A stretch of DNA of 64,000 bases, taken from assembly GCA_963788505.1 (NCBI GenBank), contig CAWBGY010000005.1, positions 1,733,711 to 1,797,710 on the forward strand, in the 5' to 3' direction. The notes under the pieces were generated by a model. It ran no database searches and was not told where the DNA came from. It saw nothing but the letters and a program-made list of their open reading frames with translations. The stretch comes from JAIQFF01 sp963788505. Lineage in GTDB: Bacteria > Acidobacteriota > Terriglobia > Terriglobales > Acidobacteriaceae. Both the position numbers and the translations under genes were made by a program. Numbering within the stretch: the stretch's first letter is position 1; every line of letters begins with the position of its first letter. Shown here piece after piece: positions 27,600 to 36,338 of the stretch.

Positions 27600-30500
27600 T
27601 CAGAAGCGGAACTTCAACGCAACTTGCAGTTGCCGCGATGTGCCGACTGTAGTTGTAATCTGGCCGGCGGTGGGATTCACAATTCCCACGTTGCCTGGGC
27701 CCACACCAGAGAAGATGTTTTGGTTTGGCAAACCAAAATTCGGATGGTTGAAGAGGTTAAACGCCTCAAACCGGAGTTCGAGATTCATGGTTTCTCTAAT
27801 GCGGGTGTTTTTGGCCAAGCCCATATCGAAACTCACAAATCTGGGGCCGACCAGCGTGTTCCTGCCAAGATTTCCCAATTCGCCCGCAGGTTCCAACGAA
27901 AAAGCTGTGGGGTCGTACCATTGATTCACATGACCCAGGATGGGATTTTCACTTCGTCCCGGTACGAGATTGGGTCTTTCGGCCGGCTGCCCCGCTGGAT
28001 CGTTCAACCCGACCTGATCGAATGGGATCTGCAGGCCGAAAGGGGTTCCGCTGCGTGCGGAAACAATTCCGCTAACCTGCCAGCCGCTCACAAATGCATT
28101 CCCCTGGAACGGCAACATGTAAACCGTGTTCGCGACCAGGTTGTGTTTCACATCGAAATCGCACACTCCCTTGTCCCGCGACAGATCGTAGGGATCGGAT
28201 CGGGCTTGTGCCAGGCTGTTGGACGCTTCCAATCCGAAAGCTACGGATCCGTAGTCCATGCATTTCGAATAGGTGTATGTCGTCTGGAACTGTAAGTTCT
28301 TGGCGAGATTGCGAGTCACGTAAACCTGGAGCGAGTTGTACCAGGACGAACCGTCGGGCGTGTTGTAGGCAAAGGCGCCAAGGTTGGGATTCTTGCGAAC
28401 CGTTGGAACATTGTCCGGCTGCCCAGGATCCGTGCCGAGGAAGTTTTGCTGACCATTAATGTCAGTAACAGGGATTGAGGGGTTCAGGTCGTTCTGAACG
28501 AACAAGTGATAGCCTCTCGATCCCACGTAACTGACGCTCAGCACGGTACCGGGCATAATCTCGCGTTGCACGCCGAGGTTGTATTGGAAAACGAACGGCG
28601 TCGTACCGGGGTTGTACTCCAGTGCCTCTCCAATCGTGGGGATGGGCACGGTGATCCCCTGAAAAGGAGTCGGGAAACTACACGGAGGACCGCCAAATAC
28701 GCACAGCGACAATGCCGTCTGATACGGGCTGGCAAAGATGTAAGCCGGGTGATAGTTCCGGACCTGGATCAGATCGTGGAACAGTCCCGCCCCGGCGCGG
28801 ATGGAAGTCTTGTGGTCCTTGAACGGATCCCATGCAACTCCGACGCGCGGGTCGAAATTCTTCACCGAAGGATTCGACGGAAAAACGTGCGACACAGGCG
28901 TGCAGCCAGTTGTGGCGGGGTTGCTTGGATCGATGAATGCGCAAAGCTGGTTGTGAATTTCGACCGGATTGGAGACGAACTCATAGCGGAGGCCTAAATT
29001 CAAGGTGACCGTCTTGGCCACCTTCCACGTATCTTGAATATAGGGAAACAGGTCGTTTTCCCGAAAACTTCGGTAGGAATTGTCCTCTCCCGGCAGGGCG
29101 CCAATTAAGGTAATGGGGGGATCGTTGGGGTTTACGGGCTGACCTTCAAGAAAACTCCCTAAATTCGGGAAGGTCCATCCCTGATCGTTGAAATACCCGT
29201 TGGAGAGAGGGCTCTGTAGTCTGCGGAATTCCAGACCGACCTCGAAGGTATGTTTTCCATGCGTCCAGAAAATGTCATCTGCCAGCGAAAATGTGTTTTG
29301 AATTTCAAAATTTGGAGTGAATGAACTCGGCCCGATACTGCTGATCCCGGGCACGTTGATCGTGCCGTCCTGTCTGCTTTCTCCGTAAGCGCTGAAAAAC
29401 TGCAGTGCCGGATTGCTCACTGTGGTGAACGCCTGCATATGGGTCCGCGTAAAACTGAAGCGTGCCACGTTGAACAAACTCGAGGACACGAGCTTCTTGT
29501 ACCCGAGCGTAAGGTACTGGTTCCGCCCCTTGGACTGCTCGGGGTAAAGACCGTCCGGCGAAGCCAGTGACGCGAAGGGGTCTGTCAAGCCGCCGCTGTC
29601 AAAAACATAGCGCGCGAAAATGGAGTCGTTTGGCGAGACATGGTAGTCCCATCGCGTGGTGACATAGTCTTCATTGGCTGGCTGCAACCCGCGCGAGATA
29701 ATCTGTGCTACGCCGCCGCCAATCTCGGTAGATCCCGGGCCCATTGCCGGATAAAGATTCAATATGGCCTGCGATGCAGGATTGATCGGCACGGTCACTG
29801 TGCCGTTTGGGTTGCAAATCAGGGTCGGGTCGGTGTTAATGCTGCACGGAATAATGCCTTGTCTGGCTAGAGTATCGGGAACCGTTGCAAGGGCAGTTTG
29901 ACCGAGCAATTGCCGGACGCCCTCATAGTTCACGAAGAAGAACATCTGGTCTTTCTTAATCGGGCCGCCAAGCGCCCCTCCAAACTGATTTTGGCGGAAC
30001 GCGTCCTGACTAAATGGCGCGGTGTTAAAAAAGTTGCGGGCGTCGAGTGCGCTGTTTCGCAGAAAATCGTAGACCTCACCGTGCACATCGTTCGTTCCAG
30101 AGCGCGTAGTGGCATTCATCACGCTCCCACTGCCGCCAAACCGGGCGCTGTAGGAATTGGTCAGAATCTGGAATTCGCCAATCGCGTCCACCCCCAGCGA
30201 CGTTCCGATGATGCTGTTTCCCGCACCATGGTTCCAAAAGCCTTGAATGCTTGCTCCGTCCAGAAGAAGTGCCTGCCCTTCCGGCCGCGAGCCGGCAATG
30301 GAGTAGCTGGCTTCTCTGCCGTAGAAGGAGTTCTGCGTCCCAGTCGTCACGGTTTGCACGCCCGGTGCCAGCAGAATCAGCTGCTCGAAATTACGGCCGT
30401 TGAGCGGCAGATTCTGCATCTGGTTCTGTCCGACGAACGCAGAGATTTCCGATGAGGTCGTTTCCACCTGGCTGGGAAAATCTTGAATCTCCACCGTTTC

Positions 30501-30857
30501 CGCCACCTCGCCAACCGGCAGCGCGAAATCAACAACCAAGGTGCTGCCAACGGTCAGTGTGATTCCCCGGCGGACTTGCGTCTTGAAACCCTTCGCTTGC
30601 GCTTGCACGTCGTACGTTCCGACGACCAAGCCCGGAACGACGTAGAGCCCCTGCGCATTCGTGGTCAGGGTTGTGGCGGTACCCTCTTGGGTGTTTTTCA
30701 CCACAATCGAGACCTGAGGCATGACGGCGCCCGAAGAATCGGTGACCGTACCGGAAATGGTTCCGCTGCCAACTTGCGCCATCAGCGAAGGGTGAATCAA
30801 CAGGCAACCTGACACCAGCATTAGCAAATGGCCAACTGCGTGACGCGAACGGAACAT
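27600..30857 (-). CDS. Oar-like TonB-dependent receptor of the aromatic locus
   Basis: 1,085 residues, intact. It has a signal peptide (LLMLVSGCLLIHPSLMAQ), a carboxypeptidase-regulatory-like domain (GTISGTVTDSSGAVMPQVSI), a plug (NLPLNGRNFEQLILLAPGV) and a barrel ending in QLQVALKFRF with terminal Phe. The ATG at 30857 has AGGAGG upstream; the open frame before it is not coding. Divergent from the LysR gene across a palindromic operator. By context it imports feruloyl or other phenolic esters across the outer membrane; this is inference. Confidence 0.92.
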   Translation of the reverse strand: MFRSRHAVGHLLMLVSGCLLIHPSLMAQVGSGTISGTVTDSSGAVMPQVSIVVKNTQEGTATTLTTNAQGLYVVPGLVVGTYDVQAQAKGFKTQVRRGITLTVGSTLVVDFALPVGEVAETVEIQDFPSQVETTSSEISAFVGQNQMQNLPLNGRNFEQLILLAPGVQTVTTGTQNSFYGREASYSIAGSRPEGQALLLDGASIQGFWNHGAGNSIIGTSLGVDAIGEFQILTNSYSARFGGSGSVMNATTRSGTNDVHGEVYDFLRNSALDARNFFNTAPFSQDAFRQNQFGGALGGPIKKDQMFFFVNYEGVRQLLGQTALATVPDTLARQGIIPCSINTDPTLICNPNGTVTVPINPASQAILNLYPAMGPGSTEIGGGVAQIISRGLQPANEDYVTTRWDYHVSPNDSIFARYVFDSGGLTDPFASLASPDGLYPEQSKGRNQYLTLGYKKLVSSSLFNVARFSFTRTHMQAFTTVSNPALQFFSAYGESRQDGTINVPGISSIGPSSFTPNFEIQNTFSLADDIFWTHGKHTFEVGLEFRRLQSPLSNGYFNDQGWTFPNLGSFLEGQPVNPNDPPITLIGALPGEDNSYRSFRENDLFPYIQDTWKVAKTVTLNLGLRYEFVSNPVEIHNQLCAFIDPSNPATTGCTPVSHVFPSNPSVKNFDPRVGVAWDPFKDHKTSIRAGAGLFHDLIQVRNYHPAYIFASPYQTALSLCVFGGPPCSFPTPFQGITVPIPTIGEALEYNPGTTPFVFQYNLGVQREIMPGTVLSVSYVGSRGYHLFVQNDLNPSIPVTDINGQQNFLGTDPGQPDNVPTVRKNPNLGAFAYNTPDGSSWYNSLQVYVTRNLAKNLQFQTTYTYSKCMDYGSVAFGLEASNSLAQARSDPYDLSRDKGVCDFDVKHNLVANTVYMLPFQGNAFVSGWQVSGIVSARSGTPFGLQIPFDQVGLNDPAGQPAERPNLVPGRSENPILGHVNQWYDPTAFSLEPAGELGNLGRNTLVGPRFVSFDMGLAKNTRIRETMNLELRFEAFNLFNHPNFGLPNQNIFSGVGPGNVGIVNPTAGQITTTVGTSRQLQVALKFRF

Positions 30858-30989
30858 ACCCTGCCTCCTGGGCCGACGTGGGCCGGTGAGTCTTAGGGAA
30901 ATTAAGAACCGCAGTGTTTGCTCCCCACGAGCAGACACACTATCCGTCACTCCTCAAATCCTTGTCAATACCTAACTGGAGCAATCTCC

Positions 30990-31004
30990 ATACCTTTTGG
31001 GTAT
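30990..31004. promoter_or_regulatory. ATACC-N5-GGTAT operator, receptor/LysR gap
   Basis: ATACCTTTTGGGTAT, a perfect inverted repeat with the T-N11-A shape of LysR sites. It is 36 bp before the LysR start and 133 bp before the receptor start. A matching element lies at 32183-32197. Confidence 0.7.
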
Positions 31005-31039
31005 TGTTTAGCAAAGAGAGTTCGAGTAGGATCGTTGTC

Positions 31040-32068
31040 ATGGAGCTGCGCCAACTGCGATACTTCGTCGCCGTCGCTGAAGAATTGAACTTCACCAAGG
31101 CGGCCAAACGTCTTCAGATCGCCCAACCACCTCTGAGCCGCCAGATTCAACACCTGGAGTCCGAGATTGATGTCAGGCTATTGGAGAGAAACTCCTCCCG
31201 GGTGCTGCTGACCGACGCCGGTGTTCGATTTCTTCGCGAGGCTCGAACCGTGCTTCAACACGCAGCGCGTGCGATTGAAATCGCCCGACGCGCCAAAGAG
31301 GGCGAGATAGGAACTGTCCGAATTGGGATCGGCAAAGGACTGGGAGACATCGTCAGTCGCGTCATCAACCGCCAACTTCGACTTTTCCCTGGCGTTGAGA
31401 TTGACGTCAGAGATATTGCATCCGGACGGCAGACGAAAGCGCTGAGCGCTCGCGAAATTGATGTGGGTTTTTTGCGGCCCCCGATCGAGGGGCCGGAATT
31501 CTCGTCGCGACGGCTGTTTGAGGAGAGAATCTCGGTGGTCTTGCGTCGCTCAAGCCCGCTGGCTAAGAGGCATCGTCTGCGCTTGAAGGATTTGGCGGAC
31601 CAGTCGGTTCTGCTGATTGATCGCGCTATATCTCCGGGCGCTTACGACAAAACCCTCGAACTGTATCGCCAGTCCGGCCTGGAACTCAAGATCGTTCCGA
31701 CACACACGATGCCCTACGACGAAGCCGGCGCGATCCTCGTCGACTCCGGAAAAGGAATCTATCTCGCAGTAGGCAAGAATCCATGCCACCCGTCCTTTGC
31801 CGACAGGCTCGTCGCGATACCCCTGATGGAGCGTTCTGCCACGATGGAGGTCCGCATCGTATGGCGGACCGAGGAACAGGAAAAATCCGTTTTGGACTTT
31901 GTGAATTTTGCCTGCAAGATCTTCGAGAGTATCCCAGCTGTTGTTGATCTGACCCAGGACACCGACGACATTTTCGGACGCCGTTCAGGTACGTCCAACC
32001 CTTCCGACAGGCACCTGAAACCAAAGCGCATCACTGTTAACAACCACAAGCCGAATCGGCGTGCTTAG
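31040..32068 (+). CDS. LysR-type transcriptional regulator
   Basis: 342 residues starting MELRQLRYFVAVAEELNFTKAAKRL, the canonical LysR winged helix-turn-helix, followed by PPLSRQIQHLESEI. The effector-binding domain runs from about residue 90 (GTVRIGIGKGLGDIVSR) to 295. A 40-residue basic tail is extra. The earlier in-frame start at 30914 would run through the operator and is rejected. The subgroup resembles regulators of aromatic catabolism (CatR/BenM-like). It probably controls the divergent receptor and the esterase behind it through the repeated ATACC-N5-GGTAT palindrome. Confidence 0.92.
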   Translation: MELRQLRYFVAVAEELNFTKAAKRLQIAQPPLSRQIQHLESEIDVRLLERNSSRVLLTDAGVRFLREARTVLQHAARAIEIARRAKEGEIGTVRIGIGKGLGDIVSRVINRQLRLFPGVEIDVRDIASGRQTKALSAREIDVGFLRPPIEGPEFSSRRLFEERISVVLRRSSPLAKRHRLRLKDLADQSVLLIDRAISPGAYDKTLELYRQSGLELKIVPTHTMPYDEAGAILVDSGKGIYLAVGKNPCHPSFADRLVAIPLMERSATMEVRIVWRTEEQEKSVLDFVNFACKIFESIPAVVDLTQDTDDIFGRRSGTSNPSDRHLKPKRITVNNHKPNRRA

Positions 32069-32182
32069 TGGACTCGGTTCTCATCCACGAAGCCGCTCTT
32101 CAATCATCTGTCAGTTGCTCGAAATCGAAGCAGTCGGCGAAACCCCGCGAGCGCGATTGTAGCGTCGCCTTAAGCGTGATCC

Positions 32183-32197
32183 ATACCCTCTAGGTAT
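32183..32197. promoter_or_regulatory. ATACC-N5-GGTAT operator before the esterase
   Basis: ATACCCTCTAGGTAT, the same inverted repeat as at 30990-31004 with a different spacer, about 145 bp before the esterase ATG. A further half-site AATAGGTATTG lies at 32211-32221. Confidence 0.7.
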
Positions 32198-32339
32198 TGG
32201 ACATCTCGCAAATAGGTATTGACAAATCGCGTGTCTCATTCCCAATATGCTTTGGCGGATTCGTGGGGTTCTTTCTCGCACCTTATTACTTGTGATGGTC
32301 TTCGTTCGTAGGCCACGTCTGCACTCAAGGAGTTAACCT

Positions 32340-34028
32340 ATGTCCCGCGCGCACAGGGTTGTCCGCCATTTGATGTTCTTGTTGTGGCTCTGCGTTACCG
32401 TTCCCTTCCCTTTATGGGGCCAAGTCGGTAGCGGCACAGTTTCAGACATGGTGAATACTTCGGGCGCACTGGCACAAACGGCCAATTCCGCGAGGGCAAC
32501 CCATTCCGCGGCCTGCGCTCGTTTGATCTCGATGCAAATCGAGAACACAACCGTTTCGAGCGTGAAGGATGTACCCGATGGAACCCCCGTTGGTCCGTTT
32601 GGCCCGCAGCCAGCGCACTGCCTGGTCGAGGGAGAGATTAACAAGCATACCGGGCCGGATGGCGTCGAATACGGCGACAAATTTGAATTACGCCTGCCAA
32701 ATCCTTGGACTGGCAGGTTCCTTTTTCAAGGCGGCGGCGGGATGGATGGTTTCATTAATCCTGCGGTGGGACCGGTCGGACCTCCCGGCGCACCCACAAT
32801 GTCGGCGCTGGCTCGAGGATACGCAGTCGTCTCAACCGATGGGGGCCATCAGGGAAAAAACCCTGGTGACGGATCTTTTGGCGCCGATCCCGAAGCTCGT
32901 GCCGATTACCAGTATCGCTCGACCGATTTGGTGGCTGGCGTCGCAAAAAAGATTGTCGCCCAATACTACGGCAAGGCTCCGGAGCACTCCTATATGGTCG
33001 GATGTTCGAATGGGGGCCGTGAAGCCATGATTGCGGCCCAGCGATATCCTTTGGATTTCGACGGCGTCGTAGCGGGCGATCCGGCTTTCGACCTGACCAA
33101 CGCTGCAGTTGCAGAAGCTTGGTTCACGGCTAAGTTTGCAGAGATTTCACCAAAGGCCCCGAACGGTATGCCGCTCCTGAATCAGGCGATGTCCGAATCG
33201 GATCTCGATCTCCTCGCCAAGGCTGTGTTGAAAGCATGCGACTCGCTCGATGGCTTGACCGACGGCATGATTGACAATCCCGAGGCTTGCCATTTTGACC
33301 CATCCGTACTGCAATGCAAATCCGAAAAGAACGACTCGTGTTTATCTCCGGCCCAAGTACACGCAATCCAGACTACTTTCGAAGGCCCAAAGAACTCGGC
33401 CGGCAAGCCTCTCTACTCCGATTGGCCGTACGATGCGGGCATCGGTGCGGTCGGTTGGAGGAGTTGGATTCTCGGCACTCCACAAATGCCGGCGATCAAT
33501 GTCCTCATCTATCCGGAGTTTGTGAATCATATCGCGCTCCTGCCTGGAGAACCGCCCCTGAGTGGTCCATCTGCGTTTAACTTCGACACGGATCCCGCAA
33601 GAATTAACAAGTCAGCGAATCTAATCAACGCTGCGTCGACCAAGCTTGCGCCGTTCAGTGACCATGGGGGCAAGATCATTTTGTACACCGGAATGAGCGA
33701 TCCCGTTTTCTCTGCCAACGATCTGATCCGCTATTACCAGCGCATGGCCGAGGACAATGGCGGTATGGAACAGGCGCGAGGGTTTGCGCGGCTGTTCAGG
33801 ATTCCGGGCATGAACCATTGTTTCGGAGGCCCCGCCCTGGACAACTTCGATGCACTCGCCGCCATACAAGAGTGGGTTGAAAAGGGAAGTCCTCCAGAGA
33901 GCATGGTTGCCACCGGTCATGCTTTCCCCGGGCGTAGTCGTCCCCTCTGCCCTTATCCGGAAACGCCTCACTACAAGGGCAGTGGTAACACGGACGAGGC
34001 CAAAACTTTTGTCTGCCGTCGGCCCTAA
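32340..34028 (+). CDS. secreted tannase/feruloyl esterase family protein
   Basis: 562 residues, ATG at 32340 with AAGGAG upstream. The tannase/feruloyl-esterase fold is shown by the CS-D-HC layout: the nucleophile motif MVGCSNGGREAM near residue 222, an Asp in ILYTGMSDPVF, and the paired His-Cys in IPGMNHCFGG. An N-terminal signal ends at LWGQ. It would release ferulate, gallate or related acids from plant esters outside the cytoplasm, feeding the fcs-vanA-pca genes opposite. The region after the signal (QVGSGTVSDMVNTSGALAQ) resembles the N-terminus of the receptor at 27600-30857, which is unusual for this family. Confidence 0.92.
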   Translation: MSRAHRVVRHLMFLLWLCVTVPFPLWGQVGSGTVSDMVNTSGALAQTANSARATHSAACARLISMQIENTTVSSVKDVPDGTPVGPFGPQPAHCLVEGEINKHTGPDGVEYGDKFELRLPNPWTGRFLFQGGGGMDGFINPAVGPVGPPGAPTMSALARGYAVVSTDGGHQGKNPGDGSFGADPEARADYQYRSTDLVAGVAKKIVAQYYGKAPEHSYMVGCSNGGREAMIAAQRYPLDFDGVVAGDPAFDLTNAAVAEAWFTAKFAEISPKAPNGMPLLNQAMSESDLDLLAKAVLKACDSLDGLTDGMIDNPEACHFDPSVLQCKSEKNDSCLSPAQVHAIQTTFEGPKNSAGKPLYSDWPYDAGIGAVGWRSWILGTPQMPAINVLIYPEFVNHIALLPGEPPLSGPSAFNFDTDPARINKSANLINAASTKLAPFSDHGGKIILYTGMSDPVFSANDLIRYYQRMAEDNGGMEQARGFARLFRIPGMNHCFGGPALDNFDALAAIQEWVEKGSPPESMVATGHAFPGRSRPLCPYPETPHYKGSGNTDEAKTFVCRRP

Positions 34029-34054
34029 TGGCAACCGGCGCCTTAGAAACATGG

Positions 34055-34557
34055 ATGACATCAATAAAAAAGTATTGGACAATTTTAATTGTATTCACGG
34101 CCCTGGCGACGTTGACACCGCTAGAAGCCCAGGAACCAGTGGTTGGCGCAGCGGAGCCGGAAGCGTTGTTCAGGAGCACCGATCCGAAGCTTAATGCCAA
34201 CAAACAAGTGGTGTATGGATTTTTCGCGATTTACTGGAAGCCAATCATTGGGAATTGGCCGACAAATATTTGACGCAGCGGTATCTTCAGCACAATCCCA
34301 ACGCGGCATCCGGCTTACCCGGCGTCGTAACATTCTTTACCCAAGTGATGAGGGTTAAACCTCAGCCGATTCAGCCAAAGCTCAAAAGCAGGATTGTGTC
34401 GGTAACGGCCGAAGGGGACCTGGTAACAGTGGCATGGCTGCGCCAGTACAAAGATCCGAAGGATCCGTCCAAGACCTATACAACTACCTGGTTCGACATG
34501 TGGCGAATCAAAGACGGCAAGGCTGACGAGCATTGGGATAGCGCGATGAAAGAGTAG
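34055..34557 (+). CDS. exported SnoaL/NTF2-like protein, frameshifted
   Basis: About 167 residues with a signal peptide (YWTILIVFTALATLTPLEAQ). The first frame ends in nonsense after KQVVYGFF near 34222. Restoring one base there gives FRDLLEANHWELADKYLTQRY…, then RIVSVTAEGDLVTVAWLRQY and TTTWFDMWRIKDGKADEHWD, a typical SnoaL-like (NTF2-fold) ending. It follows the esterase by 26 bp. The fold can be enzymatic or binding; no function is assigned. Confidence 0.75.
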
Positions 34558-34984
34558 TACGCCTTGATTCAACGAGCGGAGGCAGCGGATATGAGACTGC
34601 GGTCTGCCAATTAAAGTTTCCACTCAAACTTAACTTCCACAAATGGAGATCTCTGGCGATGACGGGCCAGCGACCTCGATCTTTCGTCGTTGTCGTTTGC
34701 ACAGTCCGTCCATGCCCCGCCGTGCGGCACTGCCTGAACAAAGCCGAAATTGACCGCATGGCATTGGCCTTCGAGCATCAGGACCTGCGCGCCGCGCAGC
34801 AGGGCGGATCAGCTAAAGCCTGAGCAGGAAATTATGGACCCGCAATTTCAGAGAGTTGTGGATGCCGCGCGGCGCATTCGATTCCCTGGAAAGTCAGCTG
34901 GCGGAGGCAGTATAAATTTAAAGAATAGGAATTATTTCCGACAGAGCGTACGGCATGTTCTTTGCTTTCATAAGGTAATCTCTT
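34558..34984 (+). other. intergenic, no intact gene
   Basis: About 430 bp. A short open stretch at about 34725-34820 (KAEIDRMALAFEHQDL) reads like a gene scrap but has no start or family I recognise. The following 34840-34984 is AT-richer and holds nothing I can name. Confidence 0.4.
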
Positions 34985-35096
34985 TTCCCGCTCGGGGCTA
35001 AACGCCTATCTCGACTGGCAGACCCGCTTCATCAAAATCCATACATTCAAACCCGCCAAGGGTGCCCGGATATCCGAGTTGATTTGAAACGATCCG
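34985..35096 (-). pseudogene. 3' end of a metallophosphoesterase gene, duplicated fragment
   Basis: The minus strand reads RIVSNQLGYPGTLGGFECMD then FDEAGLPVEIGV with a stop. This is nearly identical to the C-terminus of the intact gene at 57422-58198 (RIISNQLGYPGNLGGFECKD, FDDAGLPVEVGV). The DNA match covers about 110 bp, including the flank just past the stop codon, and ends abruptly at an integrase fragment. Confidence 0.8.
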
Positions 35097-35345
35097 GTGA
35101 TTTACGTGAGACGAGCTTATGTGTGGGGGAGATTCAAAGAGCCGAAGTCGAAAGCGTCCAAGGCTCCCGTTCCCATGCATCCGCTTTTTGGCTGGCTTCC
35201 TCCTCGCATGGCGCGAGAGAACGAAGTATGCCGAGGAAGGCGACTATGTGTTTCCCAGCGTAAAGCTGAGAGGCAAGAAGCCGCTGTCCGCGTCCATCAT
35301 GGTGCAGAAATACTTGCGCCCCGCAGCCATCAGGGCCGGCGTGAT
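35097..35345 (+). pseudogene. tyrosine integrase fragment
   Basis: Reads YVWGRFKEPKSKASKAPVPM then HPL, and after a one-base slip in a T5 run near 35184 continues LAGFLLAWRERTKYAEEGDY, VFPSVKLRGKKPLSASIM and QKYLRPAAIRAGVI. This is the middle of a tyrosine recombinase of a type frequent in Acidobacteriota. The N-terminal domain and the catalytic His-Arg-Tyr end are both absent, so it is a remnant. Confidence 0.75.
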
Positions 35346-35808
35346 TCCTGCGAACTGGAAGGGACGCTTAGAGCGCGATGGACTATTTCGGTCGGAAGTG
35401 ATTGGCCGCCAAAAATATTTTCAACTGAACCGGGAGTATCCGCTTTTTGATGAAGTGCGCAAGATCGTCGCAAAGACTATTGGTGCTGCACAGTTGATCG
35501 GGCAAGCCGTCAAAAGAATTGAGGGAATAGACGAGGCATACTTGTACGGTTCGTTTGCAAGCAACCAGCAGGACGCTGCCAGCGATATAGACGTGCTCGT
35601 AATTGGCTCCCCGCGCGAGGAAGATTTAGCACAGGCAGTACGAGCGCTTGTGCGGAAACTAGGTCGCGAAATCAACTACACCGTGCTTACGCCGAAGGAA
35701 TTCGGGTCGCGCCGTGCTCGGAAAGATGCCTTTCTGGAAAACCTCTGGCACAATAAGCGCATTCCGCTCGTGGGCTCAAATGAAGAAACTAAAGTCGCAC
35801 ACCGTTGA
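35119..35808 (+). CDS. MNT-type nucleotidyltransferase fused in frame to integrase remnant
   Basis: The single open frame joins the integrase scrap (to about 35345) to a nucleotidyltransferase from about 35355. The latter starts with part of a winged-helix segment (LERDGLFRSEVIGRQKYFQL). It continues with the minimal nucleotidyltransferase motif YLYGSFASNQQDAASDIDVL, in which GS and the DxD carboxylates are intact. The full HTH found at the start of relatives is missing. It overlaps the HEPN gene by 29 bp. MNT proteins of this kind act as antitoxins, often by nucleotidylating the partner HEPN toxin. The true start and whether the fusion is expressed are unclear. Confidence 0.65.
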   Translation: MCGGDSKSRSRKRPRLPFPCIRFLAGFLLAWRERTKYAEEGDYVFPSVKLRGKKPLSASIMVQKYLRPAAIRAGVIPANWKGRLERDGLFRSEVIGRQKYFQLNREYPLFDEVRKIVAKTIGAAQLIGQAVKRIEGIDEAYLYGSFASNQQDAASDIDVLVIGSPREEDLAQAVRALVRKLGREINYTVLTPKEFGSRRARKDAFLENLWHNKRIPLVGSNEETKVAHR

Positions 35809-36193
35809 TTGGGCACAAATCGACCGCTTCCTCGCGAGCGCGGATAAAAAACTGGCGTCGGCCCACAAAATTCTCGCCTTTGACGAGGAGGCTTGCCTTC
35901 AGCAAGCCTACGAAGCAATGCTCAAGGCTTCGCTGGGGTTCATGTTTAGTCACAGATTCCGTGCGAGGAGTCAGCCTGAGCACCACATCGCCATCATCGA
36001 CTTCGCGCGTTCGCGGATCGACAAGAAACATGCTGGTCTGCTAGTTGTGTTTGACCGTCTCCGCAGGAAGCGCAATCTGGCCCTTTATGACGATACTGGG
36101 TTCGTTTCTCACCACGAGGCCCAGCAAGCGCTCCAGTCCGCCGGCGACGACTTGAAGATGATCCGAAGCGATATCGCAGTTAGAAAGCCATGA
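35780..36193 (+). CDS. HEPN-domain protein, toxin partner of the MNT
   Basis: 137 residues. Helical HEPN domain with an Rx4-6H-like motif in the variant form RRKRNLALYDD near residues 95-105, and a central EEACLQQAYEAMLKASLGFM helix. HEPN proteins are usually RNases; in MNT-HEPN pairs they are the toxin. The gene overlaps the MNT frame by 29 bp, the usual arrangement. It sits in a region of mobile-element scraps, as expected for such a module. Confidence 0.75.
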   Translation: MKKLKSHTVDWAQIDRFLASADKKLASAHKILAFDEEACLQQAYEAMLKASLGFMFSHRFRARSQPEHHIAIIDFARSRIDKKHAGLLVVFDRLRRKRNLALYDDTGFVSHHEAQQALQSAGDDLKMIRSDIAVRKP

Positions 36194-36338
36194 ACGAGAG
36201 ATCGATACTCGATGCTGAGATTGAGCTGCACGCGTGATGGCTCCCCTATATCGGGCTGCATCCAATGACAACCAATGTCTACGTGATGGAGCAATCGCAT
36301 GCAGCCTACGCAGATGAATTAAGAACTGCCGCCGAAGC

